NCBI RefSeq assembly: GCF_021390575.1 | Contig: NZ_JAJEJQ010000001.1 | Coordinates: 868,001 to 932,000, forward strand | Direction: 5' to 3' | DNA: 64,000 nt | From: Paraburkholderia adhaesiva | Lineage (GTDB): Bacteria; Pseudomonadota; Gammaproteobacteria; Burkholderiales; Burkholderiaceae | Part shown: positions 44,311 to 51,980 of the stretch, one piece after another | Position numbering within the stretch: position 1 is the stretch's first letter | How the letters are laid out: every line of letters starts with the position of its first letter | Made by a program: the position numbers and the translations under genes | The notes under the pieces: model-generated | The model's input: only the letters and a program-made list of their open reading frames with translations | Databases searched by the model: none | What the model was told of the DNA's origin: nothing

Positions 44311-45735
44311 ATGGGCAAGCTGATCGTGGTATCGAATCGCGTCGCGCCGACGCAGGAGGGGCGCCCCGCTGCTGGGGGCCTGGCCGTTGGCGTGCTGGAC
44401 GCGCTCAAGGAAACCGGCGGCGTCTGGTTCGGCTGGAGCGGCGACACCGTCGCCGCTCCAGCACCGCCCGCCCTCGAGCAGCAGGGCAGCGTCACTTACG
44501 CGACGGTGGGTCTGACCCGCCGTGACTACGACCAGTACTACAAGGGCTTCTCGAACACGACGCTCTGGCCGACCTTCCACTACCGTAACGACCTCGCACG
44601 CTACGAGCGTCAGGAATACGGCGGCTATCTGCGCGTGAACGTGGCGCTCGCGCGCCAGCTTCAACCGATGATCGAGCCCGACGACATCATCTGGGTCCAC
44701 GACTACCATCTGATCCCGTTCGCGCGTTGCCTGCGTGATCTCGGCGTGAAGAATCCGATCGGCTTTTTCCTGCACATTCCGATGCCGGTGCCCGAGGTGC
44801 TGCGCTCGGTACCGCCGCACGAAGAACTGATGAAGTTCCTGTGCCACTACGACGTGGTCGGCTTCCAGACCGATGCGGACCGCCAGGCGTTCCTCGACTA
44901 CGTCGAACGCGGCGGCCATGGCACGGCGAGCGAGGACGGCATGGTCCACGCGTGGTCACGTTTCCTGAAGGTCGGCACCTATCCGATCGGCATCTATCCC
45001 GACGCGATCGCGACGGCAGCGGCGCAATTCTCCGACCGCAAGGCCGTGCGCAGCCTGCGCGACGCCATGCGCGGGCGCAAGCTCATCATGAGCGTGGACC
45101 GGCTCGATTATTCGAAGGGGCTCGCGGAGCGTTTCCAGGCCTTCGAGCGCATGCTGCAGAACGGGCCGGGCTGGCACGGCCGCGTGTCGCTGCTGCAGAT
45201 TGCGCCGCCGACGCGCTCCGATGTTCAGACCTACCAGGCGATCCGCAGCAACCTCGAAGGCGAAGCGGGCCGCATCAATGGACGCTTCGCGCAACTCGAC
45301 TGGACGCCGATCCAGTACCTCAACCGCAAGTACGAGCGCAATCTGCTGATGGGTTTTTTCCGGCTCGCGCACGTGGGTTATGTCGCGCCGTTGCGCGACG
45401 GGATGAATCTCGTCGCAAAGGAATATGTGGCGTCGCAGGATCCCGACGATCCGGGCGTCCTCGTGCTCTCGCAGTTCGCGGGTGCAGCCGAGCAGATGCC
45501 GGGCGCGCTGGTCGTCAATCCATACGATCTGAACCAGACGGCGGAGGCGCTCGAACGTGCGCTGTCGATGCCGCTCGCCGAACGCCAGTCGCGCTACGAG
45601 GACATGATGGCCGCGCTGCGCGAGAACAATCTCGCGGTGTGGCGCGATACGTTTCTCGCCGATCTGCGCAGCGTCGCGACCGCGGCGTCTGTTACGGCGC
45701 GGGCGCGTAGTGTTGCGCCAGCAAAAGCAGGCTGA
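44311..45735 (+). CDS. otsA: Trehalose-6-phosphate synthase
   Basis: A 474-aa GT20 glycosyltransferase that makes trehalose-6-phosphate from UDP-glucose and glucose-6-phosphate (osmotic and desiccation protection). Motifs: LIVVSNRVAP, AGGLAVGVLDALKETGGVWF, WVHDYHLIPFARCLRDLG, IGFFLHIPMPVPEVLRSVP, VDRLDYSKGLAERFQAFERM, and NLVAKEYVASQDPDDPGVLVLSQFAGAAEQM in the donor site. The start at MGKLIVVSNR has AGGAGG 9 bp upstream. The phosphatase gene otsB is not next to it, so it must lie elsewhere. A sigma-54 promoter (44242–44258) suggests control by an enhancer-binding protein, perhaps one of the two encoded just upstream. Confidence 0.95.
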   Translation: MGKLIVVSNRVAPTQEGRPAAGGLAVGVLDALKETGGVWFGWSGDTVAAPAPPALEQQGSVTYATVGLTRRDYDQYYKGFSNTTLWPTFHYRNDLARYERQEYGGYLRVNVALARQLQPMIEPDDIIWVHDYHLIPFARCLRDLGVKNPIGFFLHIPMPVPEVLRSVPPHEELMKFLCHYDVVGFQTDADRQAFLDYVERGGHGTASEDGMVHAWSRFLKVGTYPIGIYPDAIATAAAQFSDRKAVRSLRDAMRGRKLIMSVDRLDYSKGLAERFQAFERMLQNGPGWHGRVSLLQIAPPTRSDVQTYQAIRSNLEGEAGRINGRFAQLDWTPIQYLNRKYERNLLMGFFRLAHVGYVAPLRDGMNLVAKEYVASQDPDDPGVLVLSQFAGAAEQMPGALVVNPYDLNQTAEALERALSMPLAERQSRYEDMMAALRENNLAVWRDTFLADLRSVATAASVTARARSVAPAKAG

Positions 45736-45885
45736 AGGCGTTCTTCCACCAGGTTTCGTTCGCCGCGTCGCGCCTGCGCTGGTCGGGCGCGGCGCTCTAC
45801 AGCCAGGTGTGCCGCCGCGGCGCACACGAATCCCCTCGCGCGGCGGCCTTCGAACCGCTGCGTTGCGTTGCAGCAGGCCCGCGCG

Positions 45886-46461
45886 TCAGCCCTGCGGCTG
45901 CCGCGCCTGGTCGTACGGCTCGGGCGAGCGGGTCGGGTCGAAGTCGGCCCAGTGACCGCCCTGCCAGCGGCCCGAAGCGCGTTCGATGTCGGCGGCGTGC
46001 GATTCACGCAGGACATCCGCCGCGACAGCCTGGCTTTCCGGAGTCACATGCACCGTGAGCAACACGCCCGAGTTGCGCGTTTCGTGTAGCACGAGCTCGT
46101 GATGCTCCGCCGCTTGCTGCCGGCTCTCTATCGCGCCGATCCACGCGCCGAGCCACGCTCCCACACCTGCCGCAATGACGACAGAAGGAAGCGATGCCGC
46201 CATTCCCGCGAAGATCGCGACACCCAACACGGCGCCCGCAACGGCGCCGGCGGCGACATTGCGCGAGACATGCTGCGAAGTGTGGACGGGTTCGCGCGGC
46301 GCGGCGATGCCCATGGCGTGGCGTGCATGGGCATGCTGTCCACGCGGATTGACGAAGACGAGGTTCACGTCTTCCTCGACGAAGCCGCGCTCGTAGAGTT
46401 TCTCGGCGACGGCCTCGGCGGCGGGGAAGGTCGTGAACCGTCCGGCGACGATCAATGACAT
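45886..46461 (-). CDS. Glycine-zipper membrane protein of unknown function
   Basis: A 191-aa protein. It starts MSLIVAGRFTTFPAAEAVAEKLYERGF, an alpha/beta opening like that of small general-stress (YflT/DUF1269-like) proteins. A glycine-zipper stretch follows (NVAAGAVAGAVLGVAIFAGMAASLPSVVIAAGVGAWLGAWIGAI, about residues 70–113), likely membrane-embedded. The last part, GVLLTVHVTPESQAVAADVLRE, looks like a second small alpha/beta unit, with a tail rich in charged residues. GGGAG lies 6 bp before the ATG. It is convergent with otsA, which together hints at stress physiology. Confidence 0.8.
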   Translation of the reverse strand: MSLIVAGRFTTFPAAEAVAEKLYERGFVEEDVNLVFVNPRGQHAHARHAMGIAAPREPVHTSQHVSRNVAAGAVAGAVLGVAIFAGMAASLPSVVIAAGVGAWLGAWIGAIESRQQAAEHHELVLHETRNSGVLLTVHVTPESQAVAADVLRESHAADIERASGRWQGGHWADFDPTRSPEPYDQARQPQG

Positions 46462-46587
46462 GGAAATCTCCCTTTTGGTTGGTGGAGCACCGTGAAGGGA
46501 AGATCACGCGGACGGCGCGAATCGCGAATCAATACGCGCCGCCGTTTGTTTGGACAGTTTTTTTGCGCGAGAGTGCGATCGAAGCGG

Positions 46588-46605
46588 GTAAATCCGGGGA
46601 TTTAC
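46588..46605. repeat. 18-bp palindrome at the end of the MFS gene
   Basis: GTAAATCC-GG-GGATTTAC, perfect 8-bp arms, overlaps the stop codon of the DHA2-type transporter gene. It has no T-run; role unknown. Confidence 0.5.
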
Positions 46606-48026
46606 GTCCGCATCGGCACCGAATTTTTCGGCACGAGCCGCAGCGTGCTGATGACGGCTGCGATGGCGGCGAACGCTGTCGCCACGTAGAGCGCGGCGGT
46701 CGGGCCGTGCTCGGGGGCCACGCCGAAGATCAGCGCGACGAGCGCGGCGCCGAGTGTCTGTCCGCTCAGGCGCGCGGTGCTGAGCATCCCGCTCGCACCG
46801 CCCGAGCGCTCGCGCGGCGCGGACGAGAGCATCAGCCGGTTATTCGGCGACTGGAAGGTGCCGAAGCCCACGCCGCACAGCGCCATGCGCCAGCCGATGT
46901 CGAACGCCGACGGATGAGCGCCGAGCGTCGCGAGCAACACCAGCCCGAGCGTGAACAGCGCGAGCCCGATGCCGCCGAGGAGGCCCGCCGGATAGTGGTC
47001 GGAGAGCCAGCCGGCTAGCGGCGCGGCGCCGATGATCACGAGCGGCCAGGGCGTCATGAGCAGTCCGGTCTGCACCTGCGAGAGCCCGAACGTGTCCTGC
47101 ATCAGGAACGGCAGTGCAACGAATGCAAGCGTCTGTGCGCAGAACGTGCAGACCGACGTCCCCACCGAAAGCGCGAATACGGGAATGCCAAGCAGATCGA
47201 CGGGCAACAGCGGTGCGGGTTGAGTCAACTGGCGACGCACGAAGAACCAGCCGATCACGAGCGCCGCGACGAATTCGGCGGCGACCCACGCGCGGCGCTC
47301 GCCGTGGCCGAGGCCATCGACGGCGAAGATCAGCAGGCCGAACACAAGCGCGTTGAGCACGGCGCTCCAGTAGTCGTAGGGCGCCGGATGCCGCGGGTTG
47401 AACGGCAGCACGCGCATGCCGAGCGCGCAAGCGGCGACGCCGATCGGCACATTGATCGCGAAGAGCCACGGCCATGACGCGATGCTGAGCACGCCCGATG
47501 CGACGGTGGGCCCCACCGCGGACGCGATGGCGACGACCATCGCGTTGATCGCCACGCCGCGGCCCAGCTTGCTGCGCGGATAGATCATGCGAACGAGGGC
47601 CGTGTTGACGCTCATGATGCCGGCGCCGCCGAAGCCTTGCACCATGCGCGCGATCGCGAGCGCGGGGAGCGTTGTGGCCAGCGCACAGCCCAGCGACGCG
47701 ACCGTGAAGAGCGCAAGCCCCCACAGATACACGCGCCGGTAGCCGATACGGTCGCCGAGCGAGGCAAGCGGCAAAAGCGAGATCGTGACCGAAAGCTGAT
47801 ACGCGTTGACGATCCAGATCGAGCTGGCCGCGCTCGCGTTCAGATTGCGCGCGATGGTCGGCAGGGCGACGTTGGCGATCGCGCCGTCGAGCACCGCGAG
47901 CGTGATCCCGAGCGCGACCACGATGATCGCGTGATAGCGCTGCGGGAACGGCAGGCCGGGTTCGGCTTCTGCAGTGGCGTGATTCGGGTGCGTGGAAGCG
48001 GGGGAGGTGGTGGACGTGGTGGGCAT
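46602..48026 (-). CDS. MFS transporter, DHA2 (14-helix) family
   Basis: A 474-aa proton-driven efflux pump of the EmrB/QacA type. Motif A appears as ASLGDRIGYRRVYLWG, and motif D1-like LAVLDGAIANVALPTIARNL lies in helix 1. Motif C-like VVAIASAVGPTVASGVLSI is in helix 5. About 14 helices are predicted, as usual for DHA2. Substrates are likely drugs or toxic organic compounds, unproven. The start at MPTTSTTSPAST was preferred to the longer frame. No membrane fusion protein (EmrA) or regulator gene is adjacent. Confidence 0.88.
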   Translation of the reverse strand: MPTTSTTSPASTHPNHATAEAEPGLPFPQRYHAIIVVALGITLAVLDGAIANVALPTIARNLNASAASSIWIVNAYQLSVTISLLPLASLGDRIGYRRVYLWGLALFTVASLGCALATTLPALAIARMVQGFGGAGIMSVNTALVRMIYPRSKLGRGVAINAMVVAIASAVGPTVASGVLSIASWPWLFAINVPIGVAACALGMRVLPFNPRHPAPYDYWSAVLNALVFGLLIFAVDGLGHGERRAWVAAEFVAALVIGWFFVRRQLTQPAPLLPVDLLGIPVFALSVGTSVCTFCAQTLAFVALPFLMQDTFGLSQVQTGLLMTPWPLVIIGAAPLAGWLSDHYPAGLLGGIGLALFTLGLVLLATLGAHPSAFDIGWRMALCGVGFGTFQSPNNRLMLSSAPRERSGGASGMLSTARLSGQTLGAALVALIFGVAPEHGPTAALYVATAFAAIAAVISTLRLVPKNSVPMRT

Positions 48027-48130
48027 CGATGATCGGGTGTGCGTCGCGTCGCATGGCGACTTGCATCGTGTTCGCACATGCGCCGGCGGCGGCCCGCGCG
48101 CGTGAGCGCGGGCCCGCTTGCGGCAAAACG

Positions 48131-48634
48131 TTATTTAAGTTCGTAGAGTCCGACGTAGGTCGTCGAGTCCAGTTCGTTCAGGTGCGTCATGAAGCGGGCG
48201 ACTGCGTTGGTCGTCTCCGGCGTCACCGGAAGGTGTGCCGCCTTCAGCGCATGCACGCGAAAGATATAGCGATGGGGCTGGTCGCCCCGCGGCGGCGCCG
48301 CACCGCCGAAGCCGACCGTGCCATAGTCATTGCGCATCTGCACGGCGCCCTGCGGCAGCAGACTGCCGTCCGCCTTGCCCGCATTGCGAGCGAGCGAGCG
48401 CACGTCCGGTGGAATGTTGACGACGACCCAATGCCAGAAGCCGCTGCCGGTGGGTGCGTCGGGATCGTAGACCGTCAGCGCGAAGCTTTGCGTGTCCTCG
48501 GGCGGCGCGTCCCACTGCAGGGCGGGCGAGACGTTGTCTCCGTCGACGCCGAAAGCCCGATCGTCGAATTCCTGCGCCTTTGGCATGAAGCCGTTGCTCG
48601 GGAAGTCGTCGGACCAGAGTCGGAAATCAGCCAT
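48131..48634 (-). CDS. YbhB/YbcL-type PEBP (Raf kinase inhibitor-like) protein
   Basis: A 167-aa protein of the phosphatidylethanolamine-binding family. Visible: NVSPALQWDAPPEDTQSFAL, the core DPDAPTGSGFWHWVVVNIP with the anion-binding Asp/His pair, and a later GGAAPPRGDQPHRYIFRVHAL. Bacterial members are cytoplasmic or periplasmic with unknown ligands; no signal peptide is seen here. GGAGATAACC before the ATG is an acceptable ribosome site. It sits alone between the MFS pump and vsr. Confidence 0.92.
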   Translation of the reverse strand: MADFRLWSDDFPSNGFMPKAQEFDDRAFGVDGDNVSPALQWDAPPEDTQSFALTVYDPDAPTGSGFWHWVVVNIPPDVRSLARNAGKADGSLLPQGAVQMRNDYGTVGFGGAAPPRGDQPHRYIFRVHALKAAHLPVTPETTNAVARFMTHLNELDSTTYVGLYELK

Positions 48635-48736
48635 TGGTTATCTCCTTCTCGTCGTTTCTTGCAGGCGTTGTTAAACCAGGCGCGGCTGGCCAAAACCAGT
48701 CGAGTGAGTTTATCACCGCGACACGACACACAGCCT

Positions 48737-49186
48737 TCAGCCGCGCGCTTCGAACCAGACCGAGCCGCTGTCCTTCAACCACGCGTCGAGACGCTCGACG
48801 ACCGCCTGCGGATCGTGATCAGCGCCGCGCAGCGCGCATTCCCAGATCACCGCGACGCGCCAGCCCTGCGCGGCGAGTGCGGCGAGCGTGCGCGCGTCGT
48901 TGGCGCGGTTGCGCGCGATCTTTTCGCGCCAGAACTCGGGGCGGGTCTGCGGCCATTTGAAGAGCGCGCACGCGTGGCCGTGCCAGAAACAACCATGCAC
49001 GAGCACGACCGCACGATAGCGCGGCAACACGATGTCGGGACGGCCCGGCAGCTCCCGCACGTCGAGCCGGAAGCGAAAGCCGCGCCGGTGCAGCAGGCTG
49101 CGGATCACGCGCTCAGGTTTCGTGTCGCGGCCGCGGATGCCGGACATCATCCGGCTTCGGGTGGCGGCATCGACGACGTCGACCAT
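48737..49186 (-). CDS. vsr: Very short patch repair endonuclease
   Basis: A 149-aa Vsr nuclease, which nicks at T:G mismatches left by deamination of Dcm-methylated cytosine. ATRSRMMSGIRGRDTKPE is the N-terminal signature. GRPDIVLPRYRAVVLVHGCFWHGHAC holds Asp51 and His69, at the same positions as the catalytic residues of E. coli Vsr. TRPEFWREKIARNRANDA is the family's third block. It lies 40 bp downstream of a C5-methyltransferase gene, as vsr does next to dcm. Confidence 0.95.
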   Translation of the reverse strand: MVDVVDAATRSRMMSGIRGRDTKPERVIRSLLHRRGFRFRLDVRELPGRPDIVLPRYRAVVLVHGCFWHGHACALFKWPQTRPEFWREKIARNRANDARTLAALAAQGWRVAVIWECALRGADHDPQAVVERLDAWLKDSGSVWFEARG

Positions 49187-49226
49187 GGCTTGCCGTCCGA
49201 TCGTCGCGGGTTCGCGCGCCGCGGAG

Positions 49227-50582
49227 TCAGGCCGCCTCGGCGGCCGACTCGGTGCGGGGCGTCCTGCCCGCTTTTGCCGCTGTGGCTGGCTTGCGCGCCG
49301 CGCCGGATTTCGCCTGCGCCTTCGGGCCCGCCATCGCGAGCGCCGCGTCGAGGTGCGGCATCATCGTGCGCGCCACTTCGCGCATCACCGGCATCACCAC
49401 GCTGTTGCCGAACTGGCGATACGCCTGGGTGTCGCTCACGGGAATGCGGAACGTGTCGGGAAAGCCCATCAGCCGTGCGCACTCGCGTGGCGTCAGGCGG
49501 CGTGGGCGCAAGCCTTCGCCCTGGTGGACGAGGATCTCGCTGCCGTCCTTGTGATAGCGCGCCGACAGCGTGCGCGTGACGCTCTGCTCGAACGCGAGGC
49601 CGAAGCCGAAGCCGTTGCCCGCGGCGCGATGCTTCTCGGCGTATTGCTGGAGGTACTGCCAGAGGCCCGGCGTGAGTGTGTACTTCGGTTGCACGCGGCG
49701 GGCACCGTGATCGAAGAAACGATCGCCGTCCCACGGGAGGATGGGCTCGCAGCCGTCCGTGCGATGAAGGATCGAGCCGAGACGCGGGCCTTCTTCGGGC
49801 AGCGCGAGCGCGTCCCAGGTGAACGCGGCGGGCTCGCGGAACCCGGCGATGATGATGCGCTCGCGATGCTGCGGCGTGAAATGGCGCCCATCGATCACGC
49901 GATAGTGGATGTCGTAGCCCAGTTCGTCGCGCAGCACCTGGCGGATCACGTCGAACGTGCGGCCGCGATCGTGCGAGAGCAGGTTCTTGACGTTCTCGAG
50001 CAGGAAGGCGGCGGGCCGCTTTTCGGCGATGACGCGCGCAACGTCGAAGAAGAGCGTGCCCTGGGTCGAGCACTCGAAGCCGTGCGGACGGCCGAGCGCG
50101 TTCTTCTTCGACACGCCGGCAATCGAGAACGGCTGGCACGGAAAGCCGGCGAGCAGGACGTCGTGATCGGGGATGTCGGCGGCGGCGACCGCCGTGATGT
50201 CGCCGGCGAACGTGTGGTCCTCGCCGTGGTTCTCCAGATAGGTCTTCTTCGAGAACGTGTTCCACTCGCTCGTGAACACGCACTCGCCGCCATGCGCCTC
50301 GAAGCCCATGCGGATGCCGCCGATGCCCGCAAACAGGTCGACGAAGCGAAAACGCGCGGGTGTCGCGACGGCGCGAGCGCCGCCGTGCAGGAGTTCACGC
50401 AGCGCGGCTTCGAGCATGGCGGGGCAGGGTGTTTCGCCTTTTTCCCAGCGACGCACGGTTTTGACGTCTTTGCCGACATGCTCGGCGATCTGCTGCTGGG
50501 TGAAGCGCTGGCGTGCCTGCTGAAGCAGGTCTCGCGAATGGGCCGAGGACACAGGATTCTCTCTGGGGATTTTGGCGGACAT
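49227..50582 (-). CDS. dcm: DNA (cytosine-5) methyltransferase, Dcm-like
   Basis: A 451-aa C5-methyltransferase. An N-terminal helix-turn-helix-like part (QQIAEHVGKDVKTVRRWEKGE) precedes motif I DLFAGIGGIRMGFE, motif IV GFPCQPFS with catalytic Cys149, motif VI ENVKNLL, motif VIII QHRERI, motif IX LTPRECARLMGFPD and motif X QFGNSVVMPV. The layout and the vsr neighbour point to a Dcm-type enzyme; E. coli Dcm methylates CCWGG, but the target here is not proven. No restriction enzyme gene is nearby. The start at MSAKIPRENP lacks a clear ribosome site; GTG/ATG choices further up add up to 21 residues. The Ala/Lys-rich tail is extra. Confidence 0.94.
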   Translation of the reverse strand: MSAKIPRENPVSSAHSRDLLQQARQRFTQQQIAEHVGKDVKTVRRWEKGETPCPAMLEAALRELLHGGARAVATPARFRFVDLFAGIGGIRMGFEAHGGECVFTSEWNTFSKKTYLENHGEDHTFAGDITAVAAADIPDHDVLLAGFPCQPFSIAGVSKKNALGRPHGFECSTQGTLFFDVARVIAEKRPAAFLLENVKNLLSHDRGRTFDVIRQVLRDELGYDIHYRVIDGRHFTPQHRERIIIAGFREPAAFTWDALALPEEGPRLGSILHRTDGCEPILPWDGDRFFDHGARRVQPKYTLTPGLWQYLQQYAEKHRAAGNGFGFGLAFEQSVTRTLSARYHKDGSEILVHQGEGLRPRRLTPRECARLMGFPDTFRIPVSDTQAYRQFGNSVVMPVMREVARTMMPHLDAALAMAGPKAQAKSGAARKPATAAKAGRTPRTESAAEAA

Positions 50583-50679
50583 TATGACCGATAGCCGACC
50601 CGCGGCACCAGGAAATCTGCCCGCTGACTGCGAGGCGTCACGCAAAACCAGCCGGTGCCGTTTGTCGCGGCGAGAAGGA

Positions 50680-51036
50680 TCAGGCGAGTGTCGAACCGCC
50701 GGCAGCGGCCCGCTGCCCGGAAGTCTCGTCGGCGTCTCCGGCCGCTTTCAGGTCGTACTCGTCGAGCACGTTCAGCAGGCTGTCGATTTCGCTGAGCTGG
50801 CCTTTGTTGACGTAGCCGGTGTCGAGCAGGCGATGGAGGCGCTTGCGCCAGTAGGTCGACGGGAGGATCGGCCCGGCGAGATCGCCGCTCAGCGCGAGCG
50901 GCATAACACGGCGAATGTGCGTGATGTCCTGATCGATGAGGCTCGACATGAGGTGCCCGGCAGGGGTGGGACGATCGGAGTCCATACCGGCCATAACGGC
51001 ATGGATTGCCGCAGCTTTAGGGCTGCGTGCATTCAT
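50680..51036 (-). CDS. Hypothetical protein (118 aa)
   Basis: Not recognised. Mostly helical by composition, with no signal peptide or membrane segment. Key stretches: MSSLIDQDITHIRRVMPLAL, a short Gly/Pro break, then TYWRKRLHRLLDTGYVNKGQL and IDSLLNVLDEYDL. This gives a small cytoplasmic protein with an apparent helical bundle core and disordered ends (Ala/Gly-rich at the C-terminus). Codon use resembles real genes here. Neighbours (Dcm/Vsr, tRNA-Arg) do not reveal its role. Confidence 0.6.
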   Translation of the reverse strand: MNARSPKAAAIHAVMAGMDSDRPTPAGHLMSSLIDQDITHIRRVMPLALSGDLAGPILPSTYWRKRLHRLLDTGYVNKGQLSEIDSLLNVLDEYDLKAAGDADETSGQRAAAGGSTLA

Positions 51037-51127
51037 GTTTACCCGGGGCGATGAAGCGGCTCGTGCAGCCGTGCGCGCGGCCCGGCTGTCGCGGTGACGC
51101 GACGCCGCGCGAACGGGCTTGCCGGAC

Positions 51128-51400
51128 TTACTTGTCTTGCAGCGGCGTGTCCGCCTGCGGAACCGCTGCGGCTTCGAAGAAGCGGCGGGTCGCTTCGAAC
51201 GACTGCAGCATTTGTTCAGGCCACGGCGTCTGGAGCATCACGGCCTGATGATTTTCAAACGCCGATGTGAGCAGCCGGCTGAGTTCCGGCGAATTCAGAT
51301 GACGCATCACGACGCTCAGCGCGATAGCGGTAGCCTGGCTGGCGCCAGCCGTCTGCAGTTCGGACGCGGTGAGGGCTGCGACTTGTGTGTTGATGTCCAT
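51128..51400 (-). CDS. Hypothetical protein (90 aa)
   Basis: Not recognised. It begins MDINTQVAALTASELQTAGA and is mostly helical, with AIALSVVMRHLNSPELSRLL and LQSFEATRRFFEAAAVP. No signal peptide, membrane helix or metal motif is seen. No good ribosome site precedes the ATG, so the start is uncertain. It lies 91 bp upstream of the 118-aa gene on the same strand, and both may form a small operon downstream of tRNA-Arg. Confidence 0.55.
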   Translation of the reverse strand: MDINTQVAALTASELQTAGASQATAIALSVVMRHLNSPELSRLLTSAFENHQAVMLQTPWPEQMLQSFEATRRFFEAAAVPQADTPLQDK

Positions 51401-51533
51401 GGGGAGTCAGGCCTTTGAGAATAGCGTCGCCGGCCGTATCGCAGATAGCGGCCCGTGGCGTGGAATGGGTGTTCGCGCGGAGCCTCGCCGAATCCGGCAA
51501 GCGGATTAACGGGCGTAGGGCGCGTCACGCGGT

Positions 51534-51608
51534 TGGTCCCCCCGGCAGGAATCGAACCTGCATCTAGCGCTTAGGAGGCACTTGTTCTATCCATTGAACT
51601 ACAGGGAG
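51534..51608 (-). tRNA. tRNA-Arg (anticodon CCU)
   Basis: Folds as a complete tRNA on the minus strand. The 7-bp acceptor (CTCCCTG with CGGGGGG, two G·U pairs), D-arm, anticodon stem AGTGC/GCGCT with loop CTCCTAA, and T-arm GCAGG/CCTGC with TTCGATT are all present. CCA is encoded. The anticodon CCU reads AGG, a rare codon in this genome. The overall shape matches E. coli tRNA-Arg(CCU). Such tRNA genes are frequent integration sites for genomic islands, but no att repeat was found in the window. Confidence 0.93.
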
Positions 51609-51980
51609 GCGTGCGGGACGCAAACCTGCGGGCTCCGCTATGTCCGCCATGTTTCCCAAGTCACCCGTCATGGCGCGGAGCGTTCGCGTTTTCGCGCCTG
51701 AGGCGAATCGCGATGCAGGACGTGGAGTATAGCAAACGCCTTCCAGCGCGAAAATGACGCGTTGCGGCGCGCCGGGGCTATTGCGTTTGGTCCGGGGTCG
51801 CATCCACATTGTGTGCGGTCACTAACCAGTGAAACCTTACCGGGAAAGGGGCCTGACGCACTTACCTGGCAGCGGCGTCGTTCCGGGTGACGTCGGCCTC
51901 GGCCGGGCATCGCGATGCGTGCCCGTGGTCGAGGCCTTCGAGCGACTCAACGATATGCTGCGTCAAGCGTTTCCCATGCT
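51609..51980. other. Gene-free region between tRNA-Arg and the metallopeptidase gene
   Basis: These 372 bases hold no supported gene, in particular no immunity-like gene after the metallopeptidase. The minus strand has a possible tRNA promoter: TTTTCG, 17 bases, TATACT (51726–51754), about 118 bp ahead of the tRNA. Confidence 0.45.
51726..51754 (-). promoter_or_regulatory. Candidate sigma-70 promoter of tRNA-Arg
   Basis: -35 TTTTCG and -10 TATACT, separated by 17 bases. The -10 is good, the -35 weak. Confidence 0.4.

Noticed and set aside
51534..51608. Genomic-island attachment repeat of the tRNA-Arg 3' end
   Set aside because: I looked for a copy of the tRNA 3' end (GGTTCGATTCCTGC-like) elsewhere in the window and did not find one; no integrase gene is present.
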